DNA of 64,000 nt, from assembly GCA_949752735.1 (NCBI GenBank), contig OX457037.1:17454795-17518794 (forward strand). The letters run 5' to 3'. Shown piece by piece: positions 56,115 through 64,000 of this stretch. This stretch comes from Lumbricus terrestris (taxonomy: Eukaryota > Annelida > Clitellata > Crassiclitellata > Lumbricidae). Made by a program: the position numbers and the translations under genes. Every line of letters begins with the position of its first letter. Position 1 is the stretch's first letter. The notes below the pieces were generated by a model. It searched no databases. It saw nothing but the letters and a program-made list of their open reading frames with translations, and was not told the origin of the DNA.

Positions 56115-58763
56115 ATGGAAGAAGACGAGGAAGTCACAATCGCCTACGCCGCTGGAGGATTCGCCGATCTACGGGCGAACGTTTCCTCGCCATTGGCCGA
56201 TGAGAGTGCAATGGCAGACCAGCGAACGGACCGAGGCCGACTCATCGAGGAGCTGCGGAGGCCGACGAGGATGAGCCACCAAGAGACGTCTGACGATCGG
56301 GAGACTTCCCTGAGAATGCCGGAGACTACCGGAGGACGGCCGTGGACTCGACCGCCTCCGATGAAGCCGGGAAAGTTTGACGGCACGGGATCGCTGGAGT
56401 CGTTCCTGGTGCAGTTCGAAGTCTGCGCCCGTCACAACCAATGGACTGCCGCTGACCGAGTCGACTATCTTCGATGCAGCCTGGAGAAAGCCGCCACGCA
56501 GCTGCTGTGGGACTTCGGTGCCCGTCCGAACGTCGGCTACGAGGAGCTTGTCGAACGCCTTCGACAGAGGTATGGAACGGAGGGCCAGGCGGAAAGCTTT
56601 CGCGCTCAGCTTTATTACAGACGCCAGCGTTCCCAAGAGACTCTGAGCGACCTGCTGCACGACATTCGTCGCCTTGTCGTGTTGGCGTATCCGGTGCCTT
56701 CTAACGAGACCACGGAGATCATCGCCAAGGATGCTTTCCTTGAGGCGTTGAGCGACAGGGACCTGTCACTCAAAGTACGTGAGCGGGAGCCAAAGAACCT
56801 GGACGAGGCCTACAGGACGGCGCTTCGTCTGGACGCCTACCAACGGACGAACGATTCTGACGATCGACGGAGGCCTTCCAACCGCGTCAGGAGTACTCAA
56901 GAGTCTGAGGTGAGTACTCAGATCCAGTCGACGCTCGACCGATTCCTGGAGGCTCAGCGTGCCGAGCAACGACGCTGGCAGGAAGATATGGAGAGACGGA
57001 TCGAACGCCAGTTCCAGGAGCTGCGAAACCGAGCTTCAACCGACGACGATCTGGGGCGCAACGGTCGCCCCGAAAGCCGCAACGCCGACAACCGAGACCA
57101 GGAGCGCTCGAGACGGGGCGTGACCTGTTACAACTGCAACCGCACGGGTCACGTTAGTCGGAATTGCCGCCAGCCACGTCGCCCCTACGACCGCAGGGAC
57201 GACGCCGAGATGACTGGAATGGAAGCGCCAACGCCACTGGCGTCGGTGGCCGTGAACCATACGACGCGTTCCAGATTGCCGGACCGAGCCAGCAGCAACG
57301 CAGTTTACATCCGAGGGAGCATCAACGGAAGACAGCAGATGTGCTTGATCGACACTGGATCGGAAGTCACCCTGATCCCATCTACGACTGTCGAAGGGTT
57401 AGCACTGCAATCTTGCTCTCGTTTTCTGATGGCTGCAAATGGTACTAGCATTAATGTCCTTGGGGAGGTCCGTTTGCCCATTAAGGTACGGGATGGATTT
57501 GAGGTTTCCACTGTATTTTTGGTATCTGACCAAATTACCGAGCCCATGCTAGGTATGGATTGGCTGCGGGAACACCGTTGTAGAATTGGCTTTGGTAACG
57601 GGGCACTGTTCTTAGGACGTAGGCGAATACCTCTTGTAAAAGGTAATGGGTCTATGTGGTGCCGTAGGGTGATAATTGCTGAAGAGGTTGTAGTGCCTCC
57701 TAAATGCCAGAGCGAAGTCCCTGTTAAGACGCTGTATGGGGATTTGACTTCTATAGCGCCGGCATGGATGACAGAAGCCCAAGAGATTCAGCCAGGAGTG
57801 CATCTTGCTCGCGTTGTCGTCGGAGACCACGCGGATGCTAGGCTGAGAGTAGTGAGGCTAAGCGAGGAAGCCGTTAAGTTGACGGAGGATCGATTCCTAG
57901 GAGGATTGCATCCAGTGGATGTCGAACTAAGTACATGTAAGAGACAGGGGAGCGCGCCGACTAATGAGATTTCGTCCTGTGACATGCTAATGGCAGATTT
58001 GCCGGAGGAGATTCCCTCCGAGATTCGGGAGCGTATGGATAAATTGCTTCTTGACTATCAGGACTTAATTTCCGCTACCGACCGAGACTTAAGTAAGACG
58101 ACTGCCGCTATGCATGGAATTGAGACAGACGAGACACCCCCCGTAAGACAGCCGTTAAGACGTAATTCCTTCCCGCATAGGACTGCTATCGCTAGTGGAC
58201 TTCATAGGATGCTAAATGACGAACTAATTGAGCCTGCAGTTAGCAAGCATGCTTTTAGCAGAGTGCTGACGCGAAGGGAAAACAGCGCCCGCGAATTCCA
58301 TTTAGATTATCGGCAACATAGGTTGTGGTTCAAGCGAACGCAGGATGACTGTGTGAGCGAGCGCCTTATTCAACGGCATGTGTCACGACGGACGTATTGG
58401 ACTAATTGGCCGGGGAGGGTGACGAGATTTTGTATTTGGGATTCTTTCTGTGGTCGACCCCCCACGCCCTGTCCCCTGTTGTTGTCGCCCGAGGTATACT
58501 CGTGGGAGCGATTAAGAGTAGTCGTGGGTGGCCCATTGCCCGAGGGAAAGTGCCTTAAGCAGCCGTCAGAGGGTTTGGGGCGGGGCTTTGCACTGTGCTA
58601 CTGCTGCCCACCGGAGGAGATGTGCGACGATGTCGCTTGTACACCTGATCCGCCGCGCGCGACGTACATGACGTCACCCGCTGCCGCAGCTGGCGCGACG
58701 GAGAGAAGGAGGAATTCGAGACGTCGGTCGATGCAGGACCGCCCACGTCACTCGTCCTTGTAG
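56115..58763 (+). CDS. Gag-protease-truncated pol of the LTR element
   Basis: 882 codons. Residues about 85-245 resemble the retrotransposon Gag capsid domain (KFDGTGSLESFLVQFE; LYYRRQRSQETLSDLLHDI). A CCHC zinc knuckle is at 338-351 (CYNC, H346, C351). A retropepsin follows with catalytic LIDTGSEVTLIP (DTG at 413-415) and MLGMDWL (478-484). Residues of about 655-735 match the start of a Ty3/gypsy reverse transcriptase, up to an LDYRQ motif. After that the homology ends abruptly, there is no YxDD active site, and the remaining tail is unlike polymerase, RNase H or integrase. The frame therefore spans an internal deletion. Gag and pol share one frame in this copy. The product would package but could not reverse-transcribe or integrate on its own. 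Confidence 0.88.
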   Translation: MEEDEEVTIAYAAGGFADLRANVSSPLADESAMADQRTDRGRLIEELRRPTRMSHQETSDDRETSLRMPETTGGRPWTRPPPMKPGKFDGTGSLESFLVQFEVCARHNQWTAADRVDYLRCSLEKAATQLLWDFGARPNVGYEELVERLRQRYGTEGQAESFRAQLYYRRQRSQETLSDLLHDIRRLVVLAYPVPSNETTEIIAKDAFLEALSDRDLSLKVREREPKNLDEAYRTALRLDAYQRTNDSDDRRRPSNRVRSTQESEVSTQIQSTLDRFLEAQRAEQRRWQEDMERRIERQFQELRNRASTDDDLGRNGRPESRNADNRDQERSRRGVTCYNCNRTGHVSRNCRQPRRPYDRRDDAEMTGMEAPTPLASVAVNHTTRSRLPDRASSNAVYIRGSINGRQQMCLIDTGSEVTLIPSTTVEGLALQSCSRFLMAANGTSINVLGEVRLPIKVRDGFEVSTVFLVSDQITEPMLGMDWLREHRCRIGFGNGALFLGRRRIPLVKGNGSMWCRRVIIAEEVVVPPKCQSEVPVKTLYGDLTSIAPAWMTEAQEIQPGVHLARVVVGDHADARLRVVRLSEEAVKLTEDRFLGGLHPVDVELSTCKRQGSAPTNEISSCDMLMADLPEEIPSEIRERMDKLLLDYQDLISATDRDLSKTTAAMHGIETDETPPVRQPLRRNSFPHRTAIASGLHRMLNDELIEPAVSKHAFSRVLTRRENSAREFHLDYRQHRLWFKRTQDDCVSERLIQRHVSRRTYWTNWPGRVTRFCIWDSFCGRPPTPCPLLLSPEVYSWERLRVVVGGPLPEGKCLKQPSEGLGRGFALCYCCPPEEMCDDVACTPDPPRATYMTSPAAAAGATERRRNSRRRSMQDRPRHSSL

Positions 58764-59341
58764 TTTGATTTGCTGATTGTGCCGTAAAGGTTTAACTCCT
58801 GATTTAGACAGTGTGCAGGAACGTTGTCCATGTCCGCTGGGCGTAGATATTCATGTTATGTGTTGTTCCCTGTGGAACAAATTACTGTGAGCTTAGTTGC
58901 CTTTGGGCAGATGTTTTATGGTTTCGGGTGGAACGTCGCCTCCGCTCGTTTTGTTCTTGTTGCCTTCGGGTGTAATTAAGGTTTAGAGCTGTTGCCTACG
59001 GGCTTAATCGTATTATAAGCCACACGGACTCAAAGGATTGACGATTTGATGTCGCACTCTTGTGATTTGCTTAGCGATGGTTATAGTACTAAGTCTCGTT
59101 TCTTTTGTTGTCCCATGAAGGACTTGTTTCTGTAGCCTTCGGGCAGCTTGATCGCCTAAAGTCCCATGAAGGACGTGTTCTGTAACTTTCGCGCAATTTG
59201 ATAGGCTAATTGTGGCATAACTGAACTATGCGAGAATTGTAGCTGCTAGAGACTTTATTAGCCGTAGACTTCTAGTAGGCCCGTTTGGCCGATATTGATG
59301 TTAAAAATGAGGACATTTTATGATCGTAGAGGGGGGAGGAT
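58764..59341 (+). other. 3' untranslated interior and polypurine tract of the LTR element
   Basis: No open frame. Repeated TGCCTTCGGG/TAGCCTTCGGG-like words and two copies of GTCCCATGAAGGAC (59110 and 59160) form a small tandem structure. The polypurine tract GAGGGGGGAGGA at 59329-59340 lies immediately before the 3' LTR. Confidence 0.75.
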
Positions 59342-60481
59342 TGTGGCGAAATTGGGTTCGCCTTCGCTTGTGTAGCGCCCGCCCTTCCCTCCGCGCTAGT
59401 GTTCTTTCAGCCGCTCGTGTATAGCGCTCGGTCGGTCGCCGGCCTGTTTAATTACTGTATTGGCGGCGCCTTTGTGTTCCCCTCTCCCCCGCAGCGGCAA
59501 GCTCTTTATGTGCCTCTATTACCTGCGACGACGTAGTATTGGCCGTGTTGGCGGCGCCTTTGTGTTCCCCTCTCCCCCGCAGCGGCAAGCTCTTTATGTG
59601 CCTCTATTACCTGCGGCGGCGAAGTATTGGCCGTGTTGGCGGCGTCTTTATGTTCCCCTCTCCCCCGCGTCGACGTAGTTATTGGCCGCGGCTGTGATCG
59701 TTAATGCCTGCGCCGCATGTAGTTATCGATCGGTCGGCATCTCTTTGTGTTCCCCTCTCCCCCGCAGCGGTGAGCTCTTTATGTGCCTCTATTACCCTCG
59801 GCGACGTAGTATTGGCCGTGTCGACGAGCTCTTTGTGTTCCCCTCTCCCCCGCAGCGGTGAGCTCTTTATGTGCCTCTATTACCCTCGGCGACGTAGTAT
59901 TGGCCGTGTCGACGAGCTCTTTGTGTTCCCCTCTCCCCCGCAGCGGCAAGCCCTTTATGTACCCGCGGCAGCGTAGTATTTGCCTTGGCGGCATCCCTTT
60001 ATGTTCCCCTCTCCCCCGCAGCGGTGAGCGCTTTATGTTCCTCCGCCTGCGACGGCGGCGTCTCTTTGAAGTCCGTCGCCGGCGTGTAGGACCAGTAGTG
60101 TATATAAGGGAGCCCGTTGCTCCATGCATTTAGTCAGCAGTAGTCTTCGAAGAGTCAGCGTTCGAGATAGTTAGTCAGCGTTACGTCAGCAGTCGGTGTG
60201 AAGCTCTGTCGTGTGCAGTTGATGACTGTCGTGTTGCCGTGTCACGTGAATAAACTGTGTTTCCTTACTTCATCGTCGTGTGTTTCCTGGGTGAGGCGAA
60301 TCGGTCGGAGGCGCTGCACTACCTTCGAAATACAACGAAGGCGGACTCGCGTCTCCCTCCTGAGACGACACGCGGGCACATTTGGACTGGCACCCGCCCG
60401 ATCGGTAATCGGCCATCCTACGGACCGAGAGGGCAGCAGCTTCTGCAGTCGGGGTGTTTCAGAGCACGTCTTTCCGCCACA
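59342..60481 (+). repeat. 3' LTR (one extra 88-bp U3 unit)
   Basis: 1140 bp, otherwise nearly identical to the 5' LTR. It has seven rather than six TTCCCCTCTCCCCCGC units, the extra one at about 59831-59918. TATA at about 60101; AATAAA at 60249-60254; ends CGCCACA. Confidence 0.93.
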
Positions 60482-60516
60482 ATAGGCTACGACTTTTGTT
60501 CGGCCTGGCATATTTA

Positions 60517-60518
60517 AG

Positions 60519-60591
<73 letters not shown>

Positions 60592-60592
60592 G
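60517..60592. repeat. GAT microsatellite, copy-B counterpart
   Basis: (GAT)n, about 24 units, ending GAAGAAGAAGG. Same locus as 46075-46165. Confidence 0.93.
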
Positions 60593-60621
60593 AAGAAGGT
60601 TGTGTGTCTACAGACTAATTG

Positions 60622-60824
60622 CAGGGCTGTTTTAAAGAAATTTTTAGAACTGCACAACTCCTCTCTTTTCTCATCCTCCATGGTAAATTACTTCCAATCG
60701 GATGACAATGACCTTTTTTGCCAGATTTAACTGCACAAAATTTGTGACAGAAGTGCGTCTACAACTGCACAAATCCATTTAGAACTGCACATTTTGTGTA
60801 CAACTGCACATTAAAAAAGCCCTG
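60622..60824. mobile_element. hAT-like MITE, 203 bp, second copy (opposite orientation)
   Basis: Ends CAGGGCTGTTTTAAAG and (reverse complement) CAGGGCTTTTTTAATGTGC. The interior is the reverse complement of 40744-40939 with divergence. The flanking 8-mers agree at about six positions (ACTAATTG / CATAATTG). Copy A has the unoccupied site ACAAAATAATTGCAGCAG near 46177. Confidence 0.85.
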
Positions 60825-61679
60825 CATAATTGTAGCAACTCAAAGTAGTTTCCGGGTTTACCAATCTGTACATCAGTCAACAGTTGATTGGCCATAGCGC
60901 TGGGTATATAAGTAATTGACAGTAGGCTTCCGGTATAATTATGCTCTATGCGTCAGTCGCTGTATTGCATATCGAGACTGTGACTTTTGCGGAAACTCAG
61001 AAGAATTCTGAAAGACGATTCAACACATTCAACGTCGAGAGAAATTGCTATTTATTCGTTAATTTTAAGACACATTAATAGGCCTACATATTATTTACTT
61101 CTAAAGGCCTCTCTCTCTCCCCCTCTCTCTATAGATTTGTATGTGACTTCAAGTTTGAGGAAACGATCCAACACTTCTAAAGTAAGTACAAACTCTGTAT
61201 TAGATCACAATTACTGAATGTGATTTGGTACGGTATTTGTAGTTATAGAAATTTTGAGTTAGCAGAAATCCGGATATGCACTTAGATATAAACAAGCAGA
61301 GCACCGAATAATTTCTTATATTTTCTTTGCCTACTTCAACATCCGCTATCCTTGCCTCTTGGTTGCCAATGAAATTCCGGTTTGCCTACGCAATTGGAAT
61401 TCGACCCGGCTTCTATAATTACTAGAAACCGTTCTCATTGTAATTTTGATAGACTATGATCTGAGGTGACATTGATGAACGCCATAGGACAATAGGTCTA
61501 CCCACCAAAATTAATACAATGGAAAATGTAAACATCACAAATCGTCGTTATTATCTTCATCAGTCATCACTATTGGCATGTACGCTTTAATCAATATGAT
61601 AACGATGACGATGATAAAGATGATTACGACGGTAATGGTGATGATCAAGATGATCAAGTGGACTGGTTATTATTTTGTG

Positions 61680-61680
<1 letters not shown>

Positions 61681-61756
<76 letters not shown>

Positions 61757-62086
61757 CTCCTTGGGCTTAATGCCCGTAAGAGTCCGACGCCACTCTCTGT
61801 CTGAGTCTGTCTCGCGTCATGCTGCCCAGCTTCAACAGGTCCGGTCAGCAGGTCTGCTCCATACCATTAACATCTTGGAGCAGTTCGACCACGTTGTCTG
61901 ATTGAAGCGAATATTGGGAGAGAGGCATTAAGGACAACCTGGGTCAATGCCCGTATGTGTCCCACGCTCTCCCCCGACTCCCTACACCGGTCTGTACTGA
62001 CCGGCCTGTGCATGTCTGCTCCACATCATGACACCTTGAAGCATCTGGGTCGCTCTGTCACTTGTGCCGTGGTTTTTGCGGATTTC
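61681..62086 (-). mobile_element. 5'-truncated retroposon with (GAT)n tail and 12-bp TSD
   Basis: On the minus strand the body (62086 down to 61754) ends CCCAAGGAGTTT and runs into 24 GAT units. The whole is bracketed by the direct repeat ATTATTTTGTGT at 61669-61680 and 62087-62098, and copy A has this sequence once (about 47041). A variable-length TSD and simple-repeat 3' tail indicate target-primed reverse transcription, as for CR1/L2-like LINEs or SINEs. No coding capacity was recognised. Confidence 0.85.
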
Positions 62087-62270
62087 ATTATTTTGTGTAA
62101 CCATCTAAAAAAAAGACCCTACTAGTACTGGATACATAGCGCACCATGAAGGGATCCTGAACGCAATTAAAAGAGACACCTAAAATACAACTGCGATGGC
62201 ACATAGGCACACGAAATCCATACCCGACTTTGATAAGCATGATGATATATTATTATGATAACTACTTGTA

Positions 62271-64000
62271 ATGTTTCTATTGAGGATGACGGAATATTCG
62301 GACAAATCGAATGAAGCGATGGCATCTGCATTCATCGTTAGCACATGCCAATTGCTTCCAAAGCGTGACGCTCTTACTTCTGATTACATGCATGATTTAA
62401 ACATGAGCAAGGATCAAGCACAAAAACGCTATTCGATTATGTGTGGCAGCAGAGCGGAGTTCTACATTCAACCACTGAATCGATGCACCATGGACGTTGA
62501 TTACTTAATCGCCAGAGCTGATGAGTTGGCCTTCACAGGTGACTTTCCAGTGTTGCCAACTGATATTAGTGGTTTAGCCGATACGATCAAATGCTACAAC
62601 ATTGAATCATGCAACAGTTGTCCAGGTTTTGTACGATTAGGAGTTTTGGGTGAAATGAACTTCAACTGGAAACATAAAAAGTACGAATTTAAGCGAACGA
62701 ATTTAAACAAACTTGATCCAGGTTTCTACATGACGCTAAATTTGGCTACTCTCGCAACTAAATAAAATTATGTTCCTTGTCTCCCTCAATTATTTGAAAG
62801 ACGCACTTTACCAAACGTTGTTTGTGGTCCAGCAATTAAATCTCAAAACAATTCAGAAGTTATTTTCCAAGTTGATGCCGTAAGTAGTCTATTTTGTCCT
62901 CAATGGCCTAGAGAAGCCAAAACTTGGTGCATTCGACCACGAAAATACGGATGGCCATCGACAGACACGATCACTGAGGTTGTGCAGCATGGTTGTCATG
63001 TTGTTTATGTCCAGCATCGTTCATGCAGACAGGATAAATATCAATGGAGATTATCATTTTCAGTCGCCGAGGTGATTTTACTTCAGAGTTGGACGCAAAT
63101 TCAACAAATCGTCTATCATTTGCTGCGATTCTTCTCCAAGAAAGAATTGATACAAAACGATTGTTCAAAAGAAGATGAGGTCCTCTGTCAGTATCATCTC
63201 AAGACTCTTATGTTATGGACTTGTGAAGAAATGTCACCTGAATGGTGGAATTCCTCTTCTGTTATTGCGATCTGCTGAGAGTTGTTACAAAAGCTATCAG
63301 GTTTGCTAAAGAGGGGATATTGTCCGAACTATTTCATTCCAGAAGCAAATTTATTTCATCAGCCCCCTAACTTCACGGTGCTTCATACAATCGAACGACG
63401 ACTGAGTGAATTCAGAAATTCTGGCATTATTTCTCATTGGTTCGTAGAAAATTACATACTGCCAGTTATTCATTCACAGTTTCAAAGATGGACCAAAGAA
63501 AAGGTGGAACTTAGCTTCATGGATTATTTGCTGCCTCTTATTGAATGTCGGGAATCGATCCAGACAATGCGTTTGGAAATATTATTCTGTCGCGGATATA
63601 GGAATTTGCACGAGGACTGTCGTCGTGCACAAAAATATAGATTTAGTTCAGGGCTGCGACAGCGCATAAAATCTGTACTTTACGTAGAAAATGCTATTGT
63701 TGCACCACCTCATGAATTTGAAGCTCTTCCACAAATAGAGAAGGTCCATTGCTTCAAATACTATTATTATCTATTGTTTAGTTTACATTCTGCATTCAGT
63801 ATTTGTTGCGGAGAGCTGTCATGGGACAGCGATCTCTTTGTTGAATTAGTAATCACTATGTCGATACCACCTAATATTGTTCGGTCGGAGTTTCATAACT
63901 TTCCGAAAACGTACACAGCACAGAGTAGTCGATTTCAATTCCAACGCGCTCAGCATCTAATGCAAAATATAACTGGATCAAATAGCCGTTCAGAATTTCA
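62271..64000 (+). pseudogene. Mab-21/cGLR-type paralogue with two in-frame stops (3' end outside window)
   Basis: Co-linear with the intact gene at 47228, with roughly 83% amino-acid identity over the first 160 codons by eye. GS and the DxD pair (here DVD) are kept, as is the QVDAVSSLFCPQWP segment with the third Asp. Two nonsense codons interrupt it: TAA at 62763-62765 (codon 165) and TGA at 63276-63278 (codon 336). Otherwise I can read the same frame without a frameshift to the window end; all length differences from the intact copy are multiples of three. The segment 63465-63720 is notably more diverged than the rest. Translation as it stands would give a 164-residue piece of the nucleotidyltransferase. 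It is either a young pseudogene or a sequence with assembly or allelic stops. Confidence 0.85.

Larger units (their letters stand above)
54999..60481 (+). mobile_element. Ty3/gypsy-type LTR retrotransposon with internally deleted pol
   Basis: Two long LTRs (54999-56050 and 59342-60481) bounded by TGTGGCG...CGCCACA enclose a 3.3 kb interior. The 4-bp target duplication ATAG is at 54995-54998 and 60482-60485. Copy A shows the empty site GTGATAGGCTACGAC (45528-45542), which proves the insertion. The LTRs differ by one 88-bp U3 repeat unit and only a few substitutions (I see two, near 55047 and 55247), so the insertion is young. The interior encodes Gag and protease but only the start of the reverse transcriptase. 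RNase H and integrase are missing, so the copy must be mobilised in trans if at all. Confidence 0.95.
52605..64000 (+). repeat. Segmental duplication copy B (runs off the window)
   Basis: Direct-orientation partner of copy A, beginning at CTGTCCTCGAGCGGAGTCAG. Relative to copy A it carries four extra insertions (54204-54355, 54999-60481, 60622-60824, 61681-62086). It lacks the hAT element of A and about 500 bp corresponding to 45570-46075. The size difference between the landmarks agrees with these events. Confidence 0.93.

Overview
This 64 kb window is eukaryotic, from a repeat-laden animal genome. Microsatellites are abundant (GAAT, CATT, GT, GA, GAT, AAT, GTA, TCTG), non-coding DNA is AT-rich, the palindromic word TAGGCCTA recurs throughout, and there are tRNA-derived SINEs, LINE 3' ends, an LTR retrotransposon and many short TIR elements with 8-bp target duplications. 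A cadherin with a DENDN motif and a Mab-21/cGAS-like nucleotidyltransferase with a long C-terminal extension point to a bilaterian marine invertebrate (lophotrochozoan, echinoderm or another invertebrate deuterostome). I cannot name the species.

Layout. 1-29 kb is mostly intergenic: a LINE C-terminal fragment (829-1060), SINEs (3432-3720, 10182-10390), long pyrimidine and purine tracts, one probable 3' exon of a small membrane protein on the minus strand (13169-13764), and a series of non-autonomous DNA transposons (8606-8938, 17764-18048, 18362-19812, 22641-22944, 23212-23993, 27108-28726). 29.6-32.9 kb is a foldback: two nearly identical arms of about 1.08 kb flank a 1.1 kb spacer. Together they carry a broken minus-strand protocadherin-like gene and a second, inverted copy of its transmembrane end. 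33-42 kb is simple repeats, a solo-LTR-like block and MITEs.

42.07-64 kb is a direct tandem segmental duplication. Copy A starts near 42068 and carries an intact 980-codon single-exon Mab-21/cGLR-type gene (47228-50170). Copy B starts near 52605 and runs off the window end; it carries a paralogue (62271 onward) whose reading frame is kept but which has two in-frame stops. The copies differ by independent insertions: a hAT-like element in A (43780-45060); in B a complete Ty3/gypsy-type LTR element with a deleted pol (54999-60481), two MITEs (54204-54355, 60622-60824) and a GAT-tailed retroposon (61681-62086). Each copy therefore supplies the empty sites for insertions in the other, which allows the events to be ordered.

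The only gene that looks fully functional is the Mab-21/cGLR-type gene at 47228-50170. It keeps a GS motif, a DxD pair and a plausible third aspartate, so it is a candidate cGAS-like nucleic-acid sensor. This is inferred from motifs, with no database search.
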